In this document: positions 1-11,265 of the stretch, one piece after another | How the letters are laid out: every line of letters starts with the position of its first letter | Position numbering within the stretch: position 1 is the stretch's first letter | From: Acanthococcus lagerstroemiae | Taxonomy: Eukaryota > Arthropoda > Insecta > Hemiptera > Eriococcidae | Reading direction: 5' to 3' | NCBI GenBank assembly: GCA_031841125.1 | Contig: CM063108.1 | Coordinates: 41,410,268-41,474,267, forward strand | DNA: 64,000 nucleotides | Notes under the pieces: generated by a model | Told to the model about the DNA's origin: nothing | Database searches by the model: none | What the model saw: only the letters and a program-made list of their open reading frames with translations | Translations under genes and position numbers: made by a program

Positions 1-2597
1 TCATTCCCCACGGAAGTCACGCTGTAGGCCGGAGCTCGAGTGGTATGGTTCTTATTTGCGACAGTCATTCAGTGTGTCTACTGGCAAGTAAAAAAAAACT
101 AAAACAAGTAAATAGCTAGTATCTAACTGAATTGGCAACCCAGCATGTAACTCGCCTCCTCTTTTGAGAAGAGCAACCAAAAATTTGAAAATTCCATCAT
201 TACGTGATAAGAGTATAATTACAGAAAATTGCGATAACTTATCATGAAAAAATAACTTTATTACGAGGAAAAGTAATCTCTTCAATCGTACAACATTTTC
301 TGCCATTATTTTTTTCATCCCGCGGGGGGCTAAGACCCCACCCGATGGCCTGTCTCGAACTCCCTCGAGTGGCTCCGTGTATTATCCTGAATACATGGAA
401 TAAAAGTTTGTGTGTCCCCCTTCCACTGCCTTACATACCTTCGAGCAGGTTTGGTGCAATATAGAGAGGGGGAGCTCACACTTAAATTACATGACTGTAT
501 GCGAATTTGAATGCTAATATAAATACAGCCTTAAAACTAGAGTAGTTGCGATGGGCAGTTTAGTTCGTTTAATTATGTAGTTCAAAGCGGGCTCGGTCAC
601 CAAAATGATCAGGTAAATAAACTAGTTCATTTAGGTCTTATAATTCAGGGGCGTCAACCGAAAATGTAAAAAATTATGATTTATTCTGGTAATAGTAAGT
701 ATTACACCTGTTATGTTGTAAAAGTGAAACGACACCCCCACCCCTTCATACCAGGTCTAGGTATAGCACTGTTCTAGTTCGTTGGTTCATTCACGTCATT
801 GGAGACTTAAACTGAAGGAAATAAAGACCAAAATATGCCTTGTCACAGAGCGGGTTTCAGTTTGAGAATAAAGTAAAGGCAAAGGATGCTCTTACTCGTG
901 TTTCTACAAAGTCTGCACACAAATAAGCGTTTCATTGGTTGTCGTTTGTTTACAGTAGTTCACCTCTGTAGTTCGTAACCGTTACTTTCGGCCGTTTTCA
1001 AATCTGTGATCAAGCTTCGAGTTCGAAATCATTCAGCATTGTTCTCGGTCGTGAATTAATTCATTTGAAATATCGATCTCGGTAGATTAGTTCATCGCGA
1101 TGATTGGTTCGAATGAACTACATAGTGTGACCGAGACTGACTCAACGCTATAGAGTAGTCTATCAGTCTTTAGTCAGTCTACGTCTGTCTGGGTGTCGTT
1201 TGTCGCCTTCGATTCCACGACAGTTCCCCGGCAGCTTCCGACTTCCTCCGATTTCCTTCCTGGTCTTCCCACTTTGGCCTATGCACCCACAAGCAGTGGG
1301 GGTCTTCAGAAGACTTCCACCTCCAGTTCCCTATCGCTTCCTCGAATAGGTGGTTGGAGTGAGCGAATCTGATATTCATTAATTATCCTCCCCAGGACGG
1401 GAGGGTCGCTAGCAGTATCCGAGATGCCACTGGGATTCCCATTTCTCCGTCAATCTTACTCGCCAACTCTTGAATTTGCTGTCTGCTTCTGCAGCTTCAG
1501 TGGGGATGCCGGCTTTTTGGTGTCCTGATGGTAGACCCGCCGTCCTGCGAGCTCTTCATCAATCAGGGGCCGCCCTCTTCTGGGCTCTTCGACTGACAGA
1601 TGCGAAAGCTCCCTGATTCCCGCCAGTCAAGGATGGTGCACCGCCGTCGGGGACACCGGGTGCGGGTCCTCCCTGATTCCCGGTGCCGACGTCGGCGAAG
1701 CATTTGGACAGCGTACGGATTCGCCCTAATTCCTCTTGTCCGTTGGTAGATGTGGTCACGTTCAACATTGTGACATCAGGTTTTCAAACGAGATACTTAT
1801 TTCAAATTTAAGTAACATAACTTTATTATTGTACTTCCTCAGAATCTTTTTTTTTTTTTTTTGTCCATATTTTAACTTGTGTTTCAATATAAGATATTAA
1901 ATCAAATACAAAATCAAAGGCAATTTACACGCCAGAATCAGTTTTTCCTCGTCCCATCCCCTTTGGAATATGGTTAGTTTGAAACTATTTTTTACTTCGA
2001 TAATTAGAAGAAGGCATTCTCAAATTTTCTTTTGTCCACAAAATTCTCCGTTTCACTTTAATCTTCTTGTACTGTTTTGTTTTTGAATCATATTTATTTT
2101 GTACCTCAATTCAAAAGATGTTTATCTGACACCTTATTAAAAATTGGTCTTACGAACGTCTCCTGCTAATACATTTTGGTACATTTTGACAGAGTGAACA
2201 TAGAATATATAATACTGAGAAGGGGGGGGGGCAAGCTCTATTATTTGTTGATATGTCATATTATAGAAAAAGGACAAATACATAATACTGATGAAAAAAC
2301 ATGTGCTGAGTACTTTTACACATACGAGTATAATCCCTTGAGGGGCGCCAGAGGCGTCCATTTTCGCTCGCATGGGACATTTCTTGGTGTAGAGCAACCA
2401 AATAGCAACCTTTTTCTGTATTCAGAGTTTTAGTAGACACTGTGTCATTGTATCGTCGAAAGTTGAATGCATTAAGGCGAAACAGGCATATGTCATTTGA
2501 GAATAACATATTCAAATCATTCTACAAAAAGTGACTGTTTCACATCTAGTTCTTCGTTTTTTTCATCACCTGTTCAATAATTTTTATCGGTAATTAT
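1..2597. other. No recognised gene; low-complexity intergenic DNA
   Basis: I recognise no protein family in this stretch on either strand. The open frames are short and lack motifs. Visible structure is minor: a 14-base direct repeat CTCCCTGATTCCCG at 1609-1622 and 1669-1682, exactly 60 bases apart; an 18-base T run near 1848-1863; and a G run near 2222-2231. The 1180-1770 part is more GC-rich than its flanks and could be an old unrecognised repeat. Confidence 0.6.
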
Positions 2598-2603
2598 TGT
2601 AAT

Positions 2604-3689
2604 CAAGGGCGAAACTATAGAGGACCCCCCTCCCCAATAATTTGGCAGTCGGCAAATTTTGAAACTGTTCATGTGAATTTTTCATTTTTTATGAGTGCTT
2701 CTTGGTTTGTTTGTTTATTATTATTTTTTTTTTTTCAATAAAAAAGTATTTCAATTAAAAAATCGACAAATTTTTGATTTAAAAAAAAATTTTCGGCGAA
2801 TTTTTAGTTTTCGAAAAATATTTGTCGGCAAGTTTTTCTTCTCCACCTCAACAAACTGAAAGTCAAATTTCGTTTCTGAAAATGGAAAAACGTTGAATTC
2901 CGAAAATCTCAATGACTGTTTTTGCTAGATTTTCCGTTTGACCTAGAGCCTGAAATTTGAGAAAGTTGAACATTTTATTAAAATCTAAAAGTTGAAAGCT
3001 AAAGACTTATTTTCCAATGTTATATAAGCTGAATCCGATAGCAAATGTTCTATTGTTTGATTTGCGGACTTTGGTCCTGGTGAATATAGGAGGGAAATTC
3101 AGTCTGGAACAAAAGTCAAAACTCCATGTGTTTTTCCCATAAGAACGAAAGGGAGCTTGTGGCACAGATTCCCCTAATCTGATCGACCTGAAACTTTGTA
3201 GGTTTTTTTTTTTTTCAATTGATTTTATTGGAACCAATTTAGGAGACGAATCAGAGGAAATTCAGAAGAAAAAAAATCACCAAGAGTAAATAACGACTAC
3301 CTTAATGTGTAAAGGAAGTTTTGTGTTCCTCTCAACTATTCCTAACATCCTTCCAGTTTACCCTCCCAGACTAGAGTGTGCTCATGTGCGCAAGAGAGAA
3401 TGCTTGAGGAATAAGGTTCTAATCTGCATTTGCAGGGACAAAACTAAAAGGGGGGATGAAACACCCCAATAATATGGCAGTCGGCAAATTTTGAAACTGT
3501 TCATTTAAATTCGTCATTTTCCAAGATTTTCTTTTCAATTAAAAAATATTTTGATAACCAAGTCGGCAAATTTTCAAATTAAAAAAAAATTGTCGGCGAA
3601 TTTTTAGTTCTCAAAAAATATTTATCGGCAAATTTTCCTTTTCCCCTCCCCCCTCCTCTACCCCAACTGAAAGTCAAGTTTCGTCTCTG
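2604..3689 (+). mobile_element. Composite hAT-like nonautonomous element, copy 1
   Basis: Two ~270-bp modules in direct orientation flank a ~560-bp middle. Each module starts with AGGGCGAAACTATAG or CAGGGACAAAACT, runs through AATAATTTGGCAGTCGGCAA, and ends with AAAGTCAAGTTTCGTCTCTG or a close variant. The outer ends are therefore imperfect inverted repeats of the type CAGRGACGAAACT. TGTAAT lies at 2598-2603 and again at 3690-3695, directly outside the ends, a likely partial target duplication. The same module-middle-module order recurs inverted at 34270-35376 and expanded at 58395-60590. No protein is encoded. Assignment to hAT rests on the CAGGG-type ends and the exact 8-bp duplication of copy 2. 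Confidence 0.7.
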
Positions 3690-4389
3690 TGTAATACGCT
3701 CGCCAAAATAGGTTCGTAAATGTATATAATAGCGGGGCAATCGCTCTGATGGCCTCACAGTCGTTCAAGGAGGAAGACTGTATTTCAACTATGACGAAGG
3801 AATTAGTATAAAAATAACATTTACGAATTTCATATTTTTTCTGGAGGTCTTTTGTCGTGATTGATCAGGCATGATGAAAAAAATTATTTATCGGCTCCGA
3901 TAAATAATTTTTCCGGGCTCCGGCAAACAATTTGTGTTGGGCTACAAAATTCTTGAACAGTTTGGCTTCCAGCTCCGGCTCGACCAAGAATGTGATTTTT
4001 ATTCCGGCTCTGTTCTAGGGGGAGGGGACTGCAAGGAAGAAGAGGGAAAAGAGGAAGGTTGAAGAGCCGAAGCCAAAGTCTGAGTCGGAACTAGCAATTG
4101 CCTCTAAATTTTGAAATTGACTTCAACTCCGGCTTCAGCAAATAATTTTTCCAGAATTACATTACATACGAGTATTAGCATCCATGCGAAATTTGTTGTT
4201 CCTGATGGAATAAACTAGGTATCTGAAAGGACTTACACGTTTTCTGTTCTCCCCTTGCTATGCCAATGGGGTGGGGGTTCGGATTTATGGGTTTTCTTTT
4301 TGTTTTCTCCTGATTTGGTTTGGTTCATTTTATTTTTGAGCTCTAGTTCTGTTTGGATTTCAACGTTCCTAAAGTTATAGTTTGATATG
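3690..4389. other. Unrecognised DNA with a perfect 15-bp hairpin
   Basis: No gene is visible. A perfect inverted repeat sits at 3879-3912: a 15-base AT-rich arm ending ATTTATCG, a GCTC loop, then its exact complement. Downstream, CGGCTCCG and CCGGCTC words recur between 3890 and 4130, so this may be a decayed simple repeat. Confidence 0.5.
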
Positions 4390-4640
4390 ATTTACGTTTA
4401 AATTTGGGTTCTGGTTTGAGTTGTAAATTTGTAAGTTTGGGTTTTGGGTTGAAGTTGAATTTTGGTTTGTATGACGTTTAAGTTTGGATTTGTATTCATA
4501 TTTTGGTTACAGTTCGTAGTTTTGCCTGTATTTGTATTTGGTTTTGACCTTGATTTTGGTTTTTGTTTCGGGTTTGGGTTCTGGTTTGAGTTTGGGTTTA
4601 AGTTCAGGTTTGAGTTTGGGTTCAAACTGTCAAGGTTTGA
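4390..4640 (+). repeat. Degenerate G/T-rich hexanucleotide minisatellite
   Basis: The plus strand is built from variants of TTTGGG, TTTGAG and TTCTGG, with almost no C over about 250 bases. The opposite strand reads as Asn/Pro/Lys-rich repeats (NPN-type), which is a by-product of the repeat and not a gene. The best-ordered part is 4560-4625, where TTTGGGTT and TTTGAGTT alternate. It resembles a degenerate telomere-like repeat only superficially, since no fixed unit is maintained. Confidence 0.65.
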
Positions 4641-5419
4641 CTTCTTGCAAGTTCATATTTACAAAATCCCTAGAGTTTGTTCTAATTTTAGCTGATCGAT
4701 TTCTTCCCGGTCGTTCTTAGCAAGTCGTCTACCACGGCGGGCACTTTTTCATTTTCCAGTTAGGTGCAAATTCAAGACCACTGACGGGGATAATATCTAG
4801 GAAAGGGGTAAAATTTTTGTCTCAGCACGTAAATAAAATTACAACATCCCTCCCCCCATTTTTTAATTTAGATGGTCGAGTACTGTGTTGTTGTTTTTTT
4901 CGTCATTTAAATTCAAAGGGACCAGTTAGTCGTTTTCTCAATGTTAAGCCATTTTTGCCCATTTTTGGTAATTTGTTTGGAAATATGGTCATTAAGACAT
5001 CTTTTTTATTTTCCTCCTCCAAAACATCAAACTAATATTGTGGCTAAACTGTCAACTGGAAATTCAAGTCCCGCATCTACATTAGTTACTCCACGTGTAC
5101 ATTAGCGTTAATTGGTATCAGATACTTTGTTTTCTTCAGAAGGTGTTACAATTACTCCTGATATCCAGCTCTTCTGCGTAGTGATGCTACAACCAGGGCT
5201 GAAATCCTGTGGGTGCTCAAATGAAAGTAGTTGCTAGTAATTTCAGTTCACAGTCCTGTAACGATATAACTCCTCCCTGTTTAACGCCATGTTTTCCGAA
5301 ACCCAAGAAATGGAAACAGTGATTTGTAATAAAACAAAAGCTCGATACCTAATAACAGAAGCTTGTGATCCATATTTTTAAAGGCGTTTAATTGAGGATG
5401 TTATTTAAAGATAATAATG
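4641..5419. other. No recognised feature
   Basis: AT-rich sequence with only short open frames and no motif I recognise. It may hold the decayed 5' portion of the transposase relic that becomes readable from about 5420. Confidence 0.5.
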
Positions 5420-6420
5420 CCTATTATTCTCTTCTGCATGATGAAACTTTTCTAATGTCGCTAATAAGAAAGAGTTTAAAATTCGAATTAGAATTTGGTC
5501 TGAAAGTAAGAACAAGATGATAGTTGCTCATTTAGAAACAATTTTCCCGAACTCTGCAGATGAAGTTAAAGTCATCTTTCAATCTGTTTGGTCGGCTATG
5601 AATAAGGCTCAATAGCCGGTAAAAAATTGGTTAACGTTGGGCTGAGATGGTCCCAATGTTATCAAATCAGTGTTCAGTTTATTCAATGAGAAAGCGAAAT
5701 TTTGCGTTCTAAAAGTTTATTGAGCATAGGGACTTGCAACATTCACAAAGTCCACAATGCCTTTTCAAAAGGTCGTCATGAAATTGCAGAATTTGTTATA
5801 GCATTGTATTATTTTATTCATAAATTTCCTAACCGAGAAGCAGATTTCTGCATCATTCGAGAAAATTGAAATTTCCACTTGTAAAAATACCAAAACACAT
5901 TTCAGTTCCTTATAATTGATTTTGAGAAACTCAGTAAAAACAATAAGTGAGGGGAGTCCGGCAAGTGGAGAATATTTTTTGGTCTTCCTACCGAAGGAGA
6001 AGTCGGAACTATTAAATATCAGATTGCACAGACTCATTCATTATTCTTTATTAAAAGAAACTCGCAAAGCTGAATTTGGAATTCTTATTTGCAGTTTCCC
6101 AGTTATTCACCAATATGACTAAATGTTTTCATTTTTTCAATGAAATATATTTATCTATATTTTGCATTCAGAAATGTATTTACTATATGTAACACTTTTC
6201 TTAATCGTGTTATGAAAACATCTAACATTTCTTTTCTGAAGATTTGGCAAATCCAAATTGGAACTCTTACCGGTTAAAGAAGTAGGTGTGCCGAAAACCA
6301 AAAAGTGAAATCTGAACTTTCTACTGTTAATGAAAGAGAGAAGTTGGATTTTTGTTGTGTTTTATTGTCAAAAGAGTTAGTTTGGGGATCGAAAAGCATC
6401 CTTAATCCATGCATTATTTT
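5420..6420 (+). pseudogene. Decayed hAT-like transposase relic
   Basis: Across several frames the plus strand gives blocks in the order expected of the hAT-like transposase family often annotated as zinc-finger or KRAB-A-like proteins in arthropods. These are YSLLHDETF; IRIWSESKNKMIVAHLET; LTLG with DGPNVIKSVFSLFNEKAK; IGTCNIHKVHNAFSKG; ALYYFIHKFPNREADF; and YFLVFLPKEKSELLNIRL followed by FPVIHQYD. Frameshifts and stops separate nearly every block. In intact relatives the DGPN and HxxHNAF blocks belong to the RNase-H-like catalytic core. I see no terminal inverted repeats around it, so it is an old truncated copy. The family call is from remembered motif patterns and needs a protein search. 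Confidence 0.55.
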
Positions 6421-7019
6421 TCATAATATTTATGCATAATGGTTTATTTTTGACCTAGAATATTTGAATTTTGAGTTGAGCGTGTTTCATGGAAAAGAAC
6501 AATACGAGTAACTAGAGTTTTATTCTGACAGTGTACGCAGTCCCACAAAAATCGGTACACAAGAGGCTAAAATTTGAAATTTTGGTCATATTTAGATCAC
6601 TTTTTATGAATTCTGTCACTTTTTCAATTTTTTTGAGATAAAGTTTGAGTGGCGTAATTGATTTTCAATCAGGTGCAAGCGACGGCTGGCTACTGGAGAT
6701 TTACCGGCCATGGCGTCTACTGTCCATTTCGTCTTCATCACGTCCCCGTCCGTCATCCACTTCTGTTTTATCTGGTCTGCCGTGGTTCCTTCTTCACTTC
6801 TGTGTGCGTGAGCTACTCAGAACTTCGACTCATCCCAGGTGGCCTTTTGATTCGAATCGGCCGTCAATTCTATTTTTTCTTGAGGGTATAAACGCAAATA
6901 GCCGAACTGGAATGGTAGCGAGCTCATGAGGGCTGACAAGTATCAGAATAATGCTAAAAATTCTTTCGCTCGTAAAATTTTCAGTTTTTTGGGGGAGGAG
7001 GGGGCTGTTAGATGATTTA
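6421..7019. other. No recognised feature
   Basis: AT-rich to about 6640, then mixed composition. Open frames at 6645-6929 overlap one another and carry no recognisable motif. Confidence 0.5.
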
Positions 7020-7770
7020 AGCGGTTAAAGCCCGCCTATTTGCCCCATTTTTTCGGGGCTTCTGCGACGGCCGTTTTGAGACAACCCGAGTTTTACGAGC
7101 CGCCGTTTCATTGACGAAATCCATCGAATGCGAGCTTCAGTCGAGCTAATTAGTCCGCGGCGCCTGTTCGCGTCGGAACGCGCCGCCGTCAGCGTCGTGT
7201 CATGGCGCTACATCAACTTCACGTACGTACGCGCGAACGCGTGAAAAATTTTAATTATCGTTTAAACGACTTCTGTTCTGATCGCTTGATCTCGACACCT
7301 CGCTTTGAACTTGTTGGTTGTTGCGCACACGGTTACACAGATCCACGATCTACAACAGCGCGTACGCATTACGGTGTATACGGCCCGTCCAGCATCGCAT
7401 GGGTTTTAAATTATTCGGTCAAACTTGTTCCAGGAGTCTGTACAGTTGGATCGCAGATCGTATTAGTTCTGAGTAGCCGAGTATACGCAACAATTGCCTA
7501 TTAGACTAAGTATATAGCTGCCCCCGACACCCACACATTTGTCCGTTTTGTCCACTCAGCCTGTCTCACTCTCGCCGTTTCGCCGGTAATGTCAGCGTAT
7601 CTTTTTGCAATCGTCGACCCGAAAGCGAAATTTATTTCACGCTGTCGTCGACGTACCGGTTCGAGTTGTGCAGCGAACGCCGTAAGCGAATTTTAACGAA
7701 ATGGGTCCGCTCTTTGCGCGTAGTTTGGTCTCATGGACCCAAAAAGAAAATAAGGCGGCAAAGGACTAGC
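7020..7770. other. CpG-rich, apparently single-copy island
   Basis: CpG dinucleotides are much denser here than in the flanking transposon-derived DNA (for example CCGCGGCGCC, ACGTACGTACGCGCG and CGCGTACGCA). A 100-residue open frame at 7202-7504 has no motif I recognise, and I do not call it a gene. Stretches like this recur at 14990-15790, 21560-22860, 29880-30760, 48780-50560 and 56930-57960. They probably represent the non-repetitive part of the host genome and could hold regulatory sequence or an exon that cannot be proven here. Confidence 0.45.
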
Positions 7771-7833
7771 GCGGATAGACGACTTGGTCGTGAGCAAAGC
7801 CAGCAAATTCTCGACTTTCCACAGACTCGAGGG

Positions 7834-7978
7834 TAAAATCACCGTCATTTTGACATCGGTTTCACATCTAAATTGACGTTAATTTTATGCATTGGAACAC
7901 CATCAATTTAGTGAAAGCTCACTAACTATCAGATGACGTCGAAATGAACGCATTTTGACAGTGATCAAGGCGTCGATT
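7834..7978. repeat. Degenerate TTTGACGTC-rich repeat, left part
   Basis: Short imperfect repeats such as ATTTTGACATCG, AAATTGACGTTAATTTTA and GATGACGTCGAAATG recur every ~25-35 bases. The same repeat resumes at 11905 on the other side of the RTE LINE, so the LINE inserted into a pre-existing repeat block. Confidence 0.6.
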
Positions 7979-9257
7979 TGATAAGAAAAATAATAGTCAA
8001 ATTAACGTACCCCAGTCCTGTTCCGCCTGGTAAGCATGGGCAGGTAAGGCCTTATACCCAGTTTATGTGCCCAAGTAAAGCAAACCAAATTAAGAATACT
8101 TTTGGAGAAAATTCTGCTATAGAAAAAAGAAAAAAATGTAAAAAACAAACCAAACAATTACAAAAAACAGGAGAAAGCCTAAAAAAGGGGAGCTCAGCTG
8201 ATGTTATTATTAGAAAAGATATTCACCCTATAAAAGTAGGTTCATTGAATACCAGATCATTCTTTTTTTCCCCTTTTTTTTTCTAATTTTCTCTCAACCC
8301 GAGCCCTGGAATCCGCCCTTTCGAACATTACTTCAGACGGGGAGGCTGTTAGGGCTGTCTTAGCCCTCTTTCCTTCTGGTCGAAAAACTGGCCTAGGTCG
8401 AAATCTGGCGAGTTGCTACGTGGACTCGAACTCGGAACCTCCGGATTCCGAGACCAACGCGCTATCCACTCGGCCAACCATTATGTGAAAACCAAAAATT
8501 TTTACATCTAGAACGGGAATTTATGAGAGTTAATTTGGATATACAAGGATTATCAGAGGTGCGGAGTAAAACAGAAAATATAATACAGATAAAAATAATA
8601 ATATTTGGTATTATACAAGTTCAGATGGTCACAGAGGGGTGGGATTCTTAATTAACGAAAAATATAAGAAACATATTATTCACAAATTCAAAAGTATAAA
8701 TGATAGAATAGCAGTGGTTGAGTTCCTCTTTGGACAGATGCACAAATTAGTGATAATCCAGGTTCATGGTCCTATTTTAAATACACCAGATGAAGAAATA
8801 GAAGAATTAAATAAAGTAGTAGCTGAATATAACCAAGAAAATAACGTAAAATATATTATAATGAGTGATTTCAATTCACAAATCGGAAAAATAGAATGGG
8901 GGGATATTATAGGCTCCTACCACTATGGTGCAAGAAACAAAAATGGAGATTCGCAAGTAGAATTTTGCTGTGAAAACAATTTGAAAATAATGAACACATG
9001 GTTCAAGAAAAAAAGGAACAGGAGATGGACCTGGATCTCTCCAAATATGGAATTTAAAAATCAAATTGATCATTTTCTAAAATAGAAAGAAACTGTAAAA
9101 AAGTAAAAGATTGTGGTGTGCTAAGCCACTTTGACTGCGATTTGGATCACAGACTGATATACCTAGAAATGAAAAATTTAAAAAGGAAACCAAGGAAAAT
9201 GAAGTACACACAAAATAACGGGAAAGTGGACATAAAAAGTAAAAAACAACTATACGT
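7979..9257 (+). pseudogene. RTE apurinic-type endonuclease domain, broken
   Basis: Encodes the exonuclease-endonuclease-phosphatase domain that nicks the target for LINE integration. Blocks in order: KVGSLNTRS near 8236-8262 (domain start), then after the SINE LDIQGLSEVRSK near 8534-8569 (catalytic Glu), DGHRGVGFLIN near 8624-8655, IIMSDFNSQIGK near 8857-8890 (Asp and Asn kept), WTWISPN near 9026, IDHFL near 9066 and a terminal DLDHRLIYLEMK block near 9135-9172 with the Asp-His pair kept. The leader upstream (7978-8220) is Lys-rich and has no known domain. There is a frameshift near 8585 and a stop at 9083. The match to the RTE endonuclease pattern is strong. Confidence 0.8.
8262..8481 (-). 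mobile_element. tRNA-derived SINE, copy 1
   Basis: Read on the minus strand, it begins ATGGTTGGCCGAGTGGATAG, with a Pol III box A (TGGCCGAGTGG, 8466-8476) and box B (AGTTCGAGTCC, 8422-8432). It ends with GGGTTGAGAG and AAATTAGAAAAAA at the left edge. It lies inside the RTE endonuclease: the frame reads up to TRS on one side and resumes as ERE-FMRVNLDIQ on the other. A second copy at 62101-62312 matches along its whole length. The tRNA-like part does not fold well enough to be a real tRNA. No clean target duplication is visible. Confidence 0.8.
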
Positions 9258-9862
9258 GGCAGTTTCTATAAAAAAAGGGGTAACTTTGTCGATCGATTGA
9301 AGTCTCAGAAAACGCGAAAAAATAAAAACAAAATTTTTTGGTCGAAAAAATCAATTGAGATTTTGGTTGACTTCTATAGAAAAAACATCGCAATAATGAA
9401 GAGACAAAATTTACGCACCTAAGAGAGAAGGGGGAGAGAGAGAAATAGAATTATGAAAGAGAATGAGAAGAGAATGCGAATGTCTGCGTTGGCTTCTTCT
9501 TGGTTTTTAGGAGCTCACGAATAAATCCGATGTTCTGAATTGTTACAACACAGAAGAGCGAAAAATTACCTTTCCAACAATCCCTCATCGAGGCTGGTAA
9601 CGTGATTCCCCGGCGAGTTAGTGCCGTTTGACGGAGTGGGAGAAAAAGGTGTGTCTAACTTTAAACGCGTCCCCCCCCCAAAAAAAAAGTGTTTTCGCGC
9701 GTTCTCGTTACACTCATCTTTGACCGCTTGTATCTCCAGAACAAAAACGCTACAAATCTCGCCGATAGCTCGCTGGAATGGGCATTCATTCCTCTGTTAC
9801 ATACTGTCCATAACTCAAAATTCGTCGGATCGACAAAGTTACCCCTTTTTATAGAAACTGCC
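9258..9862. mobile_element. 605-bp TIR element inside RTE copy A
   Basis: The ends are inverted copies of about 36 bases. The left begins GGCAGTTTCTATAAAAAAAG and continues GGGTAACTTTGTCGATC (to 9294); the right is its reverse complement from 9828 to 9862. The interior has no coding motif and includes a purine-rich GAGAGA stretch near 9420-9450. The RTE reading frame is interrupted between KKQLY and KYRELVETEL. No duplication sits directly beside the ends; TATA occurs at 9251-9254 and 9868-9871, so a TATA target with slightly wider ends is possible. The superfamily is undetermined. Confidence 0.75.
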
Positions 9863-11265
9863 GAAAATATAGAGAATTAGTGGAAACAGAACTAGCAGAA
9901 ACAGATATGGAGGGAACAAACAGTGGAAAAATCAATCAGACAATCGAAAAATTTTTAAAGCTAGCTTCATCAAAATTAGAAAAGGAAAAACCTATCAAGA
10001 AAATGGGGATCATGTGGAGCTAAAAACTTTATATAAGAAAAGACAGTGGTTAGTAAATAAACAAAAGAAAACCACATCCGAAAAAATTGAATACGCACAA
10101 ATAAATAAGCTAATTAAAATAAAAAGGAAATGGGTGACAGAAGAAAAAGAAAATGCTATGATAGAAAAAAACATCTTGGAAAATACAATGAGTACAAAAC
10201 AAATAAACAGAAACCTGATGCTAGGTACAAAATGAACAAACCACTTCTATACAGATTTTTATAATGACACAAAAGAAAACGATGAGAATAAAAAAACTGA
10301 AATTGGTACAGAGAATTCGAATATCTTGAGTATTTTAGAATGTGAAGTGACGAACACCGTACAAAAAATCCAAAAACAACAAAGCTCCGGGCGTGGTTGG
10401 AATCACTAATGAACATTTGAAATATGCAGGGCACGAAATCATAAAAACTATGACTAAAATGTTCAACAATGTTTTTGAAAAAGAAGAAATACCCGATGAA
10501 TGAAACATCTCGAAAATAATACTGCTGTTCAAAAAAGGAGAAAAAAATAAAATGGAAAATTATAGACCAATAAGCTTATCTTCAAGCATTTCAAAAATAT
10601 TTACAAAAATCTAGAATGAAAGAATTAAGAGCCACTACAACGATACACAGCCGGAAGAACAAGCAGGATTTAAAAAGAATGCTTCAACAATCATAAATTT
10701 TCATATTATAAACCAACCTATAGCGAAAAGTATAGAATATAACTTTGAACTCCACATGGCCTTTGTAGATTTTAAAAAGGCATTTGATACTGTAAAACAC
10801 TCATATCTGTTTCAGGCTGTGGAAAACCCAGGATACGAAAAGAAATACATACGAATCATTAGAGAGATATATAAAAATTCCAAGTCTTTTATGAGTACAG
10901 ATATAGATGGTCCACTTTTTCCGATAAAGCGAGGCGTTAGACATGGAGATGATCCACTGCCCCCAATTCTATTCAATATTGCTTTGGAAAAATTTTTTTG
11001 TAATATGAATTGGGAGGAAAAGGGGATAAATATTAATGGGAAAAAATTATCTAACGTAAGATTTGCAGATAATGTGGTTATTTTTGCATACACAAAAGAG
11101 GAATTAAAAGAAATGTTAGGCGAACTGCACAGTTCCAGTAAATTGGCTGGTTTGGAATTGAATGCGAACAAAACAAATATTCTATCAAATATATTATATG
11201 ACACAAATATAAAAAGTGATACTCAAACAATCCACCAAGTACCTGGGACAAATACTTTCATTTGA
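9863..11265 (+). pseudogene. RTE reverse transcriptase domain, broken
   Basis: Reverse transcriptase of copy A. Blocks seen in order: KYRELVETELAETDMEG, APGVVGITNEHLKYAG near 10383-10431, IILLFKKGEK, MENYRPISLSSS near 10552-10587, QPEEQAGFKKNAST, MAFVDFKKAFDTV at 10756-10794 (first catalytic Asp kept), IKRGVRHGDDPLPPILFN near 10924-10977, and VRFADNVVIFA near 11056-11088. The last block is the active-site FADD motif with the second Asp changed to Asn. A stop precedes NISKII at about 10501 and there are further frame changes. This domain copies the LINE RNA at the nicked target in active relatives. Confidence 0.85.

Noticed and set aside
7202..7504. 100-residue frame in the CpG-rich island
   Set aside because: No recognisable domain, and the composition explains the openness.
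8398..8480. Possible functional tRNA gene
   Set aside because: Box A and B are present, but the acceptor and anticodon stems do not pair and a SINE body and tail are attached; the same holds for 62228-62312 and 32934-33000.
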